Source: Geothermovivens sp964644845 (GTDB taxonomy: Bacteria; Zhuqueibacterota; Zhuqueibacteria; Oleimicrobiales; Geothermoviventaceae). From it: a DNA stretch of 64,000 nucleotides. The position numbers and the translations under genes are program-made. Numbering within the stretch: the stretch's first letter is position 1; each line of letters begins with the position of its first letter. Under the pieces are notes generated by a model. The model was not told the origin of the DNA. It saw only the letters and a list, made by a program, of their open reading frames with translations, and did not search any database. The stretch lies in the NCBI GenBank assembly GCA_964644845.1, contig CAZXXS010000048.1, forward strand, positions 25,752-89,751. Direction: 5' to 3'. Below, one piece after another: positions 17,777-25,609 of the stretch.

Positions 17777-17928
17777 ACCACACCGCCCCGACGCCTTTCA
17801 GAAACTGCTGCACCAGAAAGGAAGCGGCCGCGCGCCTCTACGCGCAGCCCGAACAAGACGCCGCCCCCTGGGACCACACGCCGCGACCAAAAGATTCGCC
17901 AACCTCAGCAGTTTGCAAACGCTCGGGC

Positions 17929-18456
17929 TCAGAAAATGCGGATTTTCTTGATGATCCTCTTGAGCGAGCGACCAAACCGCTTGGGAATGATCTCGACGTG
18001 CCTTTCGGGACCTTCGCCGCTGCTTTGAGTCTCTACCCCCTCGACGAGTTTCAACTCCGTGTGCACGATGAAGCGCTCGTAGCTCCCCATCGGCGGCAGG
18101 CTCACGCGTTCGCCCGTTTGCAGGGCCTTTTCTGCTTCTTTCCGCGCCAACTTCTTGATGTTTCCGATCGGGATCACGTGTAGCTTGTAGTCGTCGCCAT
18201 CCCGCACCGTGCGGGTTTCGATGTCGGGGAAACGGTCAAAAAAACGGTGAATGCGTTTCCTTTCGAAAGAGTCCAGGCCCTCGAGAACGACTCGGTCAAT
18301 CGAATCGCGAAGCTTACGCTGAACGTCAATCAAGATTCGATCGATCTTAGGCATTCGGCCATCGCCCCTCCGCTCCGGCCTACGGCGTCGGCGATTGTGA
18401 CCACCGTGTCGCGTGTCCCTGCGCGTCTCTGCTCGATGTTCTGTCTCCGTTGCCAT
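17929..18456 (-). CDS. R3H-domain nucleic-acid-binding protein (Jag-like C-terminus)
   Basis: A 175-aa basic protein. The N-terminal ~35 residues are arginine-rich (ETRRDTRHGGHNRRRRRPERR) and likely bind RNA without structure. Residues ~95-165 match the R3H domain of Jag/SpoIIIJ-associated proteins: ARKEAEKALQTGE, LPPMGSYERFIVHTEL, then ETQSSGEGPERHVEIIP. The KH domain that normally precedes R3H in Jag is not recognisable; the segment DRILIDVQRKLRDSIDRVVLEGLDSFERKRIHRFF may replace it. Start 18456 is chosen for AAAGGTGG 7-14 nt upstream; the frame extends 15 codons further without support. It follows mpl by about 50 nt and is last in the operon. Confidence 0.75.
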   Translation of the reverse strand: MATETEHRAETRRDTRHGGHNRRRRRPERRGDGRMPKIDRILIDVQRKLRDSIDRVVLEGLDSFERKRIHRFFDRFPDIETRTVRDGDDYKLHVIPIGNIKKLARKEAEKALQTGERVSLPPMGSYERFIVHTELKLVEGVETQSSGEGPERHVEIIPKRFGRSLKRIIKKIRIF

Positions 18457-18507
18457 GCTCTCACCACCTTTGATCTGGAAAACGACGTAAACTCCTTCCA
18501 TTCGGAT

Positions 18508-19941
18508 CTAATCTCGAATCCGCGAGGGAATTTCGCGGAGCAACTTGTCGTGAATTCCGCCAAACGATCCGTTGCTGAAAGCGATAATTACATCGCCCCG
18601 GCGAACCCCCGAAAGCACACGTTCCGCCACAGCTTCGATCGAACGCTCAGCCCAAGCGTTTCCACCCCTTTGTACGATGTCAGAGGCCAAGTCCAATACA
18701 TCCAAACGCCTGTCGTTGCCGACTTTGTCCGGTCGATGGACCGGCGCAATCACAACCAGATCCGCCTCGCTCAGCGCCTCAGCGTAGGCTTTCTGAAAAA
18801 TCGCTCGTCGGCTCGTCGCCGTGCGAGGCTCGAAAAGCGCCCAGATGCGCCGTCCCTCGAAGCGGCGCCTGGCGGCTCGCAGCGTTTCCCGCACCTCCGT
18901 GGGATGGTGTCCGAAATCGTCCACCACCAGCACACCGTTCACCTCGCCACGGATTTCCATCCGGCGCTTCACCCCCTCAAACGTCGCCAGCCCCTCGGCA
19001 ATTTCGGTCGCATCCAGTCCCAGATGTCTGGCCACCGCTACGGCTGCCAGGGCGTTCCGGACATTGTGTTCCCCGAAGAGTTTCATTCGGAAACGCCCAA
19101 AGCGTTCCCCCTTGAAGTGGGCCTCGAATTCCGTGACCTCTGGTCCAATCCGGACATCCCGTGCCTGCCAGTCCGCGCCGCTGCCAAAGCTGGCCACGGG
19201 ACAAAAGGCCCTTCCGAACAACGCGCGCACGTGTTCGTCTTCAGCCCAACCTACCAGCAAGCCATTCCCGGGCACAACGTTGACCAGGCGCCGAAAACCC
19301 GTCAAAATTTCCTCCAGATCCCGGTAAATGTCTGCGTGATCGAACTCGATGGTTGTGACAACCAGAACACGCGGCAGGTAGTGCAGAAACTTTGGCCCTT
19401 TGTCGAAGAAAGCAGTGTCGTACTCATCGCCTTCGACCACAAAGACATCGCCTGAGCCTACCTTGTAACCTTGTCCGAAGTTGTGAGCGATGCCGCCGAT
19501 CAAGAAACCAGGATCCCGGCCCGCAGATTCCAGCAGCCAGGCGATCAACGAGCTGGTGGTGGTCTTACCGTGCGTTCCGGCGACAACGACACTCGTTCGA
19601 CCTCGAATGAAGTACTCCCGCAGCACTTCCGGGAACGAAGCGTAGGGAATCCCGCGGTTCAACACCGCCTCCACCTCGGGATTTCCCCGCGAGAGAGCAT
19701 TTCCGACGACCACAAGTTCCGGCTCGTCGTCAAGGTGCGCCTCGTCGTAACCCTCGTACACCGGAATGTCCCGTTCAGCAAGAAAAGCGTCCATCGGCGG
19801 GTAGGTGTGCTCGTCAACGCCCCACACCTGGTAGCCCTGGCTTTTTAACATGGCCGCCAGAGAAGCCATCGCTGTGCCAGCAATTCCGAGAAAATAAATC
19901 CGTTGTGGTCTGCTTGCCCGTTGCAAATCTGCTCTGTACAC
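18508..19941 (-). CDS. mpl: UDP-N-acetylmuramate:L-alanyl-gamma-D-glutamyl-meso-diaminopimelate ligase (or MurC-like ligase)
   Basis: A 477-aa Mur-family ligase. Mpl joins recycled murein tripeptide to UDP-MurNAc, saving peptide in cell-wall synthesis. The N-terminal Rossmann segment begins IYFLGIAGTAMASLA, which resembles Mpl more than MurC. ATP binding is shown by AGTHGKTTTSSL, the central domain by VEGDEYDTAFFDKGPKF and TIEFDHADIY, and the C-terminal ligase domain by FGEHNVRNALAAVAVA and VDDFGHHPTEV. The length fits the family (about 450-480). The GTG start overlaps the stop of the upstream thioredoxin-like gene by 1 nt. Whether it acts in recycling or as the only MurC-type ligase cannot be judged without the rest of the genome. 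Confidence 0.9.
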   Translation of the reverse strand: MYRADLQRASRPQRIYFLGIAGTAMASLAAMLKSQGYQVWGVDEHTYPPMDAFLAERDIPVYEGYDEAHLDDEPELVVVGNALSRGNPEVEAVLNRGIPYASFPEVLREYFIRGRTSVVVAGTHGKTTTSSLIAWLLESAGRDPGFLIGGIAHNFGQGYKVGSGDVFVVEGDEYDTAFFDKGPKFLHYLPRVLVVTTIEFDHADIYRDLEEILTGFRRLVNVVPGNGLLVGWAEDEHVRALFGRAFCPVASFGSGADWQARDVRIGPEVTEFEAHFKGERFGRFRMKLFGEHNVRNALAAVAVARHLGLDATEIAEGLATFEGVKRRMEIRGEVNGVLVVDDFGHHPTEVRETLRAARRRFEGRRIWALFEPRTATSRRAIFQKAYAEALSEADLVVIAPVHRPDKVGNDRRLDVLDLASDIVQRGGNAWAERSIEAVAERVLSGVRRGDVIIAFSNGSFGGIHDKLLREIPSRIRD

Positions 19942-20459
19942 TATTTTCGATCCACCTTCGCCGTAGTCAAAATCTGAGCCAGGTCCTGTTCGATCCCCAG
20001 TTCTGCCCGCTCCACAACGCGCCCAATCTCTCTTGCCCCAACCCGAACGATGAACGTCGGCACAGCTTCAATCCTGTACTGCGCTGCCGTGTCGTCGTTC
20101 TCCCGGAAACCGTGGGGGACCCCGTAGTACTTCACCCGAAGCTTCGGATTTTTCGCCTGATCTAGGGCTTTCATGAAGCGCGGAACTTCGCGCTTGCTGT
20201 CGGGACACCAGGTACCAAGAAAGACCACAATCTCAACCGGCGTTGTTACCGCCCTCAGGACGGCAACGGCTGCCGAATCCGGCTTGTAAGCCTCGTACAC
20301 GCTCTTCCAGGCGGGTAGCGCCTCCAGGATCTGGCTTTCGCTCAACCCTCCAAGCAACACCGTCTCGCCGCCCCTTGGGTTGCCCGAAAACCCTTTCCAA
20401 ATGAGCGCCCCGAGGAGAACGATCACCAGGGTCAAACCTGTTAAACCGATTTTCTTCAT
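19941..20459 (-). CDS. Thioredoxin-fold protein, membrane-anchored, single-cysteine active site
   Basis: A 172-aa protein with an N-terminal signal or anchor (MKKIGLTGLTLVIVLLGALIW), so it acts in the periplasm. The thioredoxin-like domain is recognised from PVEIVVFLGTWCPDSKREVPRF and the cis-proline segment IEAVPTFIV. The usual CxxC is CPDS (C85, S88): the resolving cysteine is absent, so it cannot be a normal dithiol reductase and may instead form mixed disulfides, act as a chaperone, or have a non-redox role. ATG at 20459 has AGGAGG five nt upstream; a GTG two codons earlier would overlap that site and is rejected. Upstream lies rodZ, downstream mpl. Confidence 0.82.
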   Translation of the reverse strand: MKKIGLTGLTLVIVLLGALIWKGFSGNPRGGETVLLGGLSESQILEALPAWKSVYEAYKPDSAAVAVLRAVTTPVEIVVFLGTWCPDSKREVPRFMKALDQAKNPKLRVKYYGVPHGFRENDDTAAQYRIEAVPTFIVRVGAREIGRVVERAELGIEQDLAQILTTAKVDRK

Positions 20460-20540
20460 GAACACCTCCTGCCAACGGACAACGTACTTGAGGAACCAGC
20501 CGTGAAGGTCCCTGCTAATGCCCTGTGCTTCTCTCCGCCG

Positions 20541-21404
20541 TTAAGGTTGGGCTGGTTCTGCAACCGTTCGTCGAGGCACACGCCCAGCACGCTTACGCAC
20601 TTCGCCATCGCGGTTGATCCACAGTTCCACAACCTGTCCGGGAGCGCCTACTGGCCCAACATCTTTGCCGTTCAGTTTCAGGGCCAATCCGCCCGCGTTC
20701 CCGGTCTTGATGTAAAACGTCCGAAAACCTTGCAACGTTTTGCTGTTTCCCGGCCCGAACAAGTATTCGTGTGCCAACGTGTCGTCCACAACCACACGAA
20801 CCCAGCTACTGTCCGTGGCTTCAAGGGTGAGCGAAATCGGCGAAAGTGTCTGCACAGCAGCACGGTTGGGCGCTGGTCGCGGTTTTTGCCGCACGTTGGT
20901 GGGTGCAGCGGCGGTGTCGCTGAGCGCCGCCTCAAGCGGAATTTCCTTCACTCCTTGAGTTGCCGGGCCAAACCAGCGGTCCTTGTAGTGCGCGTAAATC
21001 CACACAATCGCACCGATCACGATCACAAACAGGGCAGCCAGAACGTAGTCCCCCGTTCGCCTGGGGCGCCGTGCTGGCTTGCGCGTCTTTCCGGATGTCT
21101 CCGCCACGGATTCCGGGACTTCCGTTCCCCCTTCCGCTTCACCCCCTTCCTCAGGCTCCGGCTCCGGGTGCAAAAAGCTGTGAATCTGGTCGAGCAGTGG
21201 TTCTGCGTCAATCTCCAGCGCCTCGCACAGCGAGCGCACAAAACCCCGTACGTACGGTTCCGGCAGGAAATCGTAGCGGTCCTGTTCGAGCAGCTCGATG
21301 TACTGGGTCAGGATACGGGTTCTCTCGTACAGCTGTTCAATGCTCAGCCCTTTTGCCTCGCGGGCTTCGCGGAGAACGGTCCCGACTGATTTTTCTTCTT
21401 CCAC
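20541..21404 (-). CDS. rodZ: RodZ-like cytoskeletal/morphogenesis protein
   Basis: A 287-aa protein with the RodZ layout. The N-terminal helix-turn-helix (VGTVLREAREAKGLSIEQLYERTRI ... YIELLEQDRYDFLPEPYVRGFVRSL, about residues 6-70) binds MreB rather than DNA in known members. A long Glu/Pro linker and a basic patch (KTRKPARRPRRTG) precede one transmembrane helix (YVLAALFVIVIGAIVWIYA). A periplasmic DUF4115 domain closes the protein (LEATDSSWVRVVVDDT, WINRDGEV). It helps set cell width and rod shape. The GTG start has GGAGGAGG 5-12 nt upstream. Maf ends 15 nt upstream, so the two are co-transcribed. Confidence 0.88.
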   Translation of the reverse strand: MEEEKSVGTVLREAREAKGLSIEQLYERTRILTQYIELLEQDRYDFLPEPYVRGFVRSLCEALEIDAEPLLDQIHSFLHPEPEPEEGGEAEGGTEVPESVAETSGKTRKPARRPRRTGDYVLAALFVIVIGAIVWIYAHYKDRWFGPATQGVKEIPLEAALSDTAAAPTNVRQKPRPAPNRAAVQTLSPISLTLEATDSSWVRVVVDDTLAHEYLFGPGNSKTLQGFRTFYIKTGNAGGLALKLNGKDVGPVGAPGQVVELWINRDGEVRKRAGRVPRRTVAEPAQP

Positions 21405-21419
21405 AGCCCCTCCTCCGTC

Positions 21420-22007
21420 CTAGAGTTGCGCCAGGAACTCACGCATCCGCACGTAGAAACGGGCGAGCGGGAAACCCACAACGTTGTAAAAACAGCCGTT
21501 GATCCAATCTACGAAAACGGCGCTCTGGTCCTGGATTCCGTAGGCCCCAGCTTTGTCCATCGGGCTTCCCGTGTCAATGTACCGCCAGATCTCGTCTTCC
21601 TCCAGCTCCCGAAAGTGGACCTCGGTGACCTCCACGTCAGCGACGCTTGTTCCAGTCCGCGTGTCCACGACCGCGAAACCCGTGAACACCCTGTGCGTGC
21701 GCCCGCTGAGTTGCCTCAGCATTTGAAAAGCGTGTTCCCTGGAAGTGGGTTTGCCGAGGATTTGACCGTCAATCACGACGATCGTGTCAGCCCCCACAAC
21801 CAGAGCGTCCGTTTCGGAAACCGCAACGTGCTCTGCTTTCCGTCTGGAGAGCACCAGCACGTGCTGCTTTGGTTCTACCGGTACATCATTTCTTTCGTCC
21901 GCACCGCTTTTTCGCACAACAAATTCCAGACCAACTTGCCGAAACAGTTGCGCGCGTCGCGGCGATTCCGACGCAAGAATCAGGCGTCGTCCTTTCAGGT
22001 CGAACAT
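21420..22007 (-). CDS. maf: Maf-family nucleotide pyrophosphatase
   Basis: A 195-aa protein with the Maf signatures RLILASESPRR near the N-terminus, VVGADTIVVIDGQILGKP in the middle, and SGRTHRVFTGFAV with DKAGAYGIQDQSAVFVDWINGCFYNVVGFPL at the end. Maf enzymes hydrolyse dTTP, UTP or modified nucleoside triphosphates to monophosphates, a house-cleaning role also linked to septation control. The segment DTIV plus KP supports the dTTP/UTP class (YhdE-like). It is slightly upstream of rodZ and shares its operon; dtd lies 129 nt upstream. Confidence 0.93.
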   Translation of the reverse strand: MFDLKGRRLILASESPRRAQLFRQVGLEFVVRKSGADERNDVPVEPKQHVLVLSRRKAEHVAVSETDALVVGADTIVVIDGQILGKPTSREHAFQMLRQLSGRTHRVFTGFAVVDTRTGTSVADVEVTEVHFRELEEDEIWRYIDTGSPMDKAGAYGIQDQSAVFVDWINGCFYNVVGFPLARFYVRMREFLAQL

Positions 22008-22136
22008 CCGTCCACGCTTTGGTCAGGATTCCCGTTGTTCCAACACCCACACCCTGTCGCACCCCTCGGCAAACCTGGTCCCTTACCCAGCCGAACCCGA
22101 TGTGTGCCGAAATGAAGCTGGCCCGTCAGCCCGGGG

Positions 22137-22574
22137 CTAACTGTCCAGAATGATCGTCACCGGGCCGTCGTTGTGGATCTCAACCAGCATCATGGCACCG
22201 AACACACCCTGCTCGACCCGTAATCCGCTTTTCTTGAGCTGTTGCACAAAACGATCAAAAAGCGGGTTCGACACTTCGGGTGGCGCTGCCTTCACAAAGC
22301 TCGGCCGCCTCCCGCGGCTCGCATCCGCGTAGAGGGTAAACTGCGAAACAGCCAGAAGCTCGCCACTGACGTCCAGAGCGGAGAGATTCATCTTGCCGTT
22401 AACGTCTTCGAAAATCCGCAGATTCACGCACTTGTCCGCAAGGTAGTCCGCGTCTTTCTCCGTGTCGCCGTGTTTTACACCGACCAGGATGACCAGTCCC
22501 TTCCCGATGGCACCGACGATTTCGCCATCCACGCTCACGGAAGCCTTGCGCACTCTTTGAATGACTACTCGCAT
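22137..22574 (-). CDS. dtd: D-aminoacyl-tRNA deacylase
   Basis: A 145-aa enzyme of exactly the family length. It removes D-amino acids (and mischarged glycine) from tRNA in the cytoplasm. Both active-site motifs are intact: SQFTLYAD in the centre and NDGPVTIIL at the C-terminus; the N-terminus MRVVIQRVRKASVSVDGE is canonical. The ATG at 22574 sits one base after the TGA of the upstream ubiA-like gene (TGAGATG), so the genes are translationally coupled. The longer in-frame start would add 12 non-conserved residues and is rejected. Confidence 0.95.
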   Translation of the reverse strand: MRVVIQRVRKASVSVDGEIVGAIGKGLVILVGVKHGDTEKDADYLADKCVNLRIFEDVNGKMNLSALDVSGELLAVSQFTLYADASRGRRPSFVKAAPPEVSNPLFDRFVQQLKKSGLRVEQGVFGAMMLVEIHNDGPVTIILDS

Positions 22575-22575
22575 C

Positions 22576-23427
22576 TCAGCGTCCCAGGTAAATCGCCACG
22601 AGTCCCACAAGCATGTCCGCCTTCAGCAAATTGCTCAGACGAGCCAGGTGAGAAGGCTCCACGCTGCGCCAGAAAGCCCAAACGGCGTAGACCAGTACCG
22701 TGTCCACGCCGAACAGAACAATCAAAAAGTACACGAGGTCGTACACTCCCACCAGGTACGGCAACCACGTGGCCACGATCAAAACAGAAAAAACCGCCGT
22801 GACCACCGTCTGGGCTGCGCGTACACCGTGCACCACAGGAAGCGTACGGGCTGAACCAACGCGGTCGCCGCGTACATCTTCCACATCCTTTACCACCTCA
22901 CGGCCCAGATGAAAGAGAAATGCAAATCCCGCCGGAATCAGAGCCTCCTTCACCCGTCGCACTGCCAGACCGCCGTACACGAACGCCAGCGCCGAAACAA
23001 CACTGACCGTCAGGTTGCCCCAGAGAACCGTGCGCTTCAGTCTGGCGCTGTACAAAATCAGCAACGCCGACGCCGAGGCCGCCACAGCCACAGCCGCCCA
23101 GCCGATCGGCACCGCCACAAGCATGCCAACCGCTATCAGGGTAAAGGCAAAGCCGAAGGCCTCTGCGCGTGACACGCGCCCCGAGGGAATCGGACGTTCC
23201 GGTTTATTCACCCTGTCAATTTCTACATCGTAGGCGTCGTTGACGGCGTTGCCGCCCGCACCGATCAACGTGCCGGAGAATGCCGCCAGCAACACCCGCC
23301 ACAACGGCTGAACCGTACCGGTTACGGCCGCCCCGAGAAAAATGGACAAAAACGCAATCAGCCCGTTGACGGGCCGCATAAGCGCAACGAAGCCTGAAAA
23401 TCTACCCACCAATGCCAGACCCTTCAT
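22576..23427 (-). CDS. UbiA-family prenyltransferase, (di)geranylgeranylglyceryl phosphate synthase-like
   Basis: A 283-aa integral membrane protein with about eight to nine helices. The two Mg-diphosphate motifs of the UbiA superfamily are NDAYDVEID (N63-D71) and DVEDVRGD (about residues 180-187). The short arrangement, GAGGNAVNDAYDVEIDRVNKPERPIPSGRVS, followed later by REVVKDVEDVRGDR, resembles archaeal digeranylgeranylglyceryl phosphate synthases and their FCB-group homologues more than UbiA, MenA or protoheme farnesyltransferases. If so it would attach a second isoprenoid chain to a glycerol-phosphate ether lipid. The partner GGGP synthase is not in this window, so the substrate is inference. 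It is first in the operon with dtd, maf and rodZ. Confidence 0.82.
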   Translation of the reverse strand: MKGLALVGRFSGFVALMRPVNGLIAFLSIFLGAAVTGTVQPLWRVLLAAFSGTLIGAGGNAVNDAYDVEIDRVNKPERPIPSGRVSRAEAFGFAFTLIAVGMLVAVPIGWAAVAVAASASALLILYSARLKRTVLWGNLTVSVVSALAFVYGGLAVRRVKEALIPAGFAFLFHLGREVVKDVEDVRGDRVGSARTLPVVHGVRAAQTVVTAVFSVLIVATWLPYLVGVYDLVYFLIVLFGVDTVLVYAVWAFWRSVEPSHLARLSNLLKADMLVGLVAIYLGR

Positions 23428-23486
23428 CCAGACGCATACGAAAAAGGCCGCCAGATCTGCTCGCCGGCAGCCCCTACCCTAAGCCA

Positions 23487-23514
23487 ATTTAACCGAGGAC
23501 AGCCCAAAAAGCAA
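23487..23514 (-). promoter_or_regulatory. Candidate sigma-70-type promoter of the ubiA-dtd-maf-rodZ operon
   Basis: Read on the minus strand, TTGCTT (23514-23509) and TTAAAT (23492-23487) are 16 bp apart, about 60 bp before the ubiA-like start. The match to TTGACA/TATAAT is partial (3/6 and 4/6). Confidence 0.35.
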
Positions 23515-23801
23515 GGCAATTTTGCCCCGCCACGCGGACACAGACGCAGCTCGCCCTCTGCAGTCGAACTCGACCTTGGTGGCAGCACCCGCGTCCCCTC
23601 GGATCCACCTGCCCCTTTCTGAGGTTGCTTCGACTGCACATTCCCGTTTTCTGGTCCGGCCCAACCCGTGCCCAGGCACGTTCACCAGGCATTTCAATTT
23701 CGTCCCGGTGACTCAAGATTACGTAGCACCGCCCCGGACAATCAATCTCCCGGTCTGTTCCTTGCGCCGGCCACAGGTACGCTACCTTACGGAATTGCCG
23801 T
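23515..23801. other. Remainder of the gap between the BamA-like and ubiA-like genes
   Basis: The whole gap is 374 bp (23428-23801). Apart from the promoter-like pair there is a small palindrome GGCAATTTTGCC at 23514-23525. It could be a weak end to the BamA-like transcript but has only a 2-nt loop and no clean T run. Overlapping frames on both strands look like chance. Confidence 0.4.
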
Positions 23802-25592
23802 TCAGAATTCCGCCACCAGGGTAACGTGTACTTTTCCCGTTGCAAACGTGTCTCCCTGGCCGAGGCCGTAGTCCACGCCCAGTATCCCCAGGCGCGTTTC
23901 CAACCGCACACCAACACCGTAACCTGCACGCCACAGCAGTCGTCCCGGTGCAGCAATTCGGCCGAGGTCCACAAACGTGTACGCCCAGCTCCGCGGCCCA
24001 AGCAGGGTGCGAAACTCGAGATTCGACCAGACCAGGGAGGTACCGCTGAACTGATCTTCGCGGTAACCTCGCAGGGTCCGCGCGCCGCCAAGCCGGAATT
24101 GCTCGGAGAGTGGCACATCCCGACGGCTGGTCTGCAACTGCCGCACGTGTCCACGCAGGGCCGCGATCTGGCGACGGAAGACCGGCAGGTAAATCTCCAG
24201 GTCGAGGTCCACCTCTCTGTCTGTCCGCCACTCTCGCGCTTTCGAGCCCGAGGTCGCATTCAGGTAGCGTCGTCGCCAGCGCCGGACCGTGGTGTTAAAG
24301 TAAGCTCCGCGCGTGGGGAAAAGCATGTCGTCCCGCCGGTCAACCTCGAGACCGACGGAAACCGCCAGAGCGTCGCTCCTCGGAATGCCGAACTGTCGTC
24401 CCCAAAGCGAGTCGGGCATCACAGAACGTTGTTCCAGACGTCCAAAAACTCGCCAGTCCCGCACAGCAACGGAACTCACCCCGAGCTTCCAGCACCGTTC
24501 CACGTAGGTGCTGTCCTGCACTTTCTGCGCAAAACCCACTTCCCCACCGAGAGGCAACTTCCAGATGAACGGTTCTGCGTAGCTCAGTGACAAGTCCTGG
24601 CTAAGCCTGTCCCGGCGTCGCCAAAAGACGTTCAGCCTCCGCCCCGTGCCAAAAAGGTTCCCAAGTCCAACGTCCACAAGGCCCGTAAAAAAACCCGGCC
24701 TTCCCAGTTTCCCGGGAACGTAACCCAAAACACCGTCCACGCGGTTTGTCCGCGCCTCTTCGATCCACAGGTCGAGAAGCGCCAGACTGTCGTTCAGCGC
24801 GCTGAGCTGCCACCCGCTCACCGCTTGCACGTACGGCAGCCGCTCCAGGCGTGACAACCCCTCCAGCAATCGCCGCTGAGAAAAAACTGACCCCCGCGGC
24901 ACGTTCAGAATGCGCGCCAGAAAACCCGGGCGGGTTTGCACAGTTCCGTGGAACTGAACCCGGTCGACCCGAACGCGCTTGCCCGGATCCAGGTCCACCC
25001 CGAGCCACACGGTGTCCTCTCCCGCAGCCACGACAACCGAATCGATCTCAAGCAGGAAGAAAGGATGCCCGTTTTCCAACAGTGACGACCGAACACCAAC
25101 CAGAGCATCCCGAAGCTGGTCTTCGTCCAGAGTTTGGCCCTGCAGTCTCTGAACGGGGCCCAGTTCGGGAACACGCTCACCGTTAACCAGCCCACCGAAA
25201 AGCACACGTGGTCCAGGGGAAAAGTACATGTCCAAAGTGCTCACGCGGGTGCCTGCGTGTCCACACGTCCGCCACACGGCGGAGTCGATTCGGGCAAACC
25301 AAAAACCTGCGCTTTGGAGAACCTCGAGGTACTTCAGAGCAAGAGTGCGGACTGCCTCTGCGTCGGGCTCAATCTGTTCCGGTAGGCCTTCGACAGCCAG
25401 ACTTTCAGGCCAACCGTGGCTTACAACCGAAACCTTGGCTCCCTGCCCCTGGACCGAGCCTCTCCCCAGCACACCCAGGAACACGAAAAGAACGGTCCAG
25501 CTTCTCAGCAAGCGCCGGAATCGCGCACCCGTACCCACAGATCCAAGAGCCATGCTTGTCAAACCAGGCGCCCGCAAACCTGGAGCAGACAT
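23802..25592 (-). CDS. BamA/TamA (Omp85) family outer-membrane protein
   Basis: An outer-membrane assembly protein of about 596 aa. After a signal or anchor segment (LLRSWTVLFVFLGVLGRG) come POTRA-like repeats (VRVDRVQFHGTVQTRPGFLARILNV ... QRRLLEGLSRLERLPYVQAVSG). A C-terminal 16-strand barrel includes the Omp85 hallmark FRLGGARTLRGYREDQFSG with its RGYR motif (DDMLFPTRGAYFNTTV begins the barrel region) and a final strand ending in Phe (HVTLVAEF). Such proteins insert or transport beta-barrel proteins. It is shorter than BamA and more like TamA or a dedicated partner. It overlaps the SprA-like gene if read from the TTG at 25613; ATG 25592 is chosen, though a later ATG at 25556 is possible. 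Pairing with the SprA-like gene suggests it helps assemble that protein. Confidence 0.85.
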   Translation of the reverse strand: MSAPGLRAPGLTSMALGSVGTGARFRRLLRSWTVLFVFLGVLGRGSVQGQGAKVSVVSHGWPESLAVEGLPEQIEPDAEAVRTLALKYLEVLQSAGFWFARIDSAVWRTCGHAGTRVSTLDMYFSPGPRVLFGGLVNGERVPELGPVQRLQGQTLDEDQLRDALVGVRSSLLENGHPFFLLEIDSVVVAAGEDTVWLGVDLDPGKRVRVDRVQFHGTVQTRPGFLARILNVPRGSVFSQRRLLEGLSRLERLPYVQAVSGWQLSALNDSLALLDLWIEEARTNRVDGVLGYVPGKLGRPGFFTGLVDVGLGNLFGTGRRLNVFWRRRDRLSQDLSLSYAEPFIWKLPLGGEVGFAQKVQDSTYVERCWKLGVSSVAVRDWRVFGRLEQRSVMPDSLWGRQFGIPRSDALAVSVGLEVDRRDDMLFPTRGAYFNTTVRRWRRRYLNATSGSKAREWRTDREVDLDLEIYLPVFRRQIAALRGHVRQLQTSRRDVPLSEQFRLGGARTLRGYREDQFSGTSLVWSNLEFRTLLGPRSWAYTFVDLGRIAAPGRLLWRAGYGVGVRLETRLGILGVDYGLGQGDTFATGKVHVTLVAEF

Positions 25593-25609
25593 TTTCGCTC
25601 TCGTCCTTC

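Noticed and set aside
18247..19455. 402-codon plus-strand frame
   Set aside because: It lies antisense to mpl and the R3H gene, both of which have clear family motifs.
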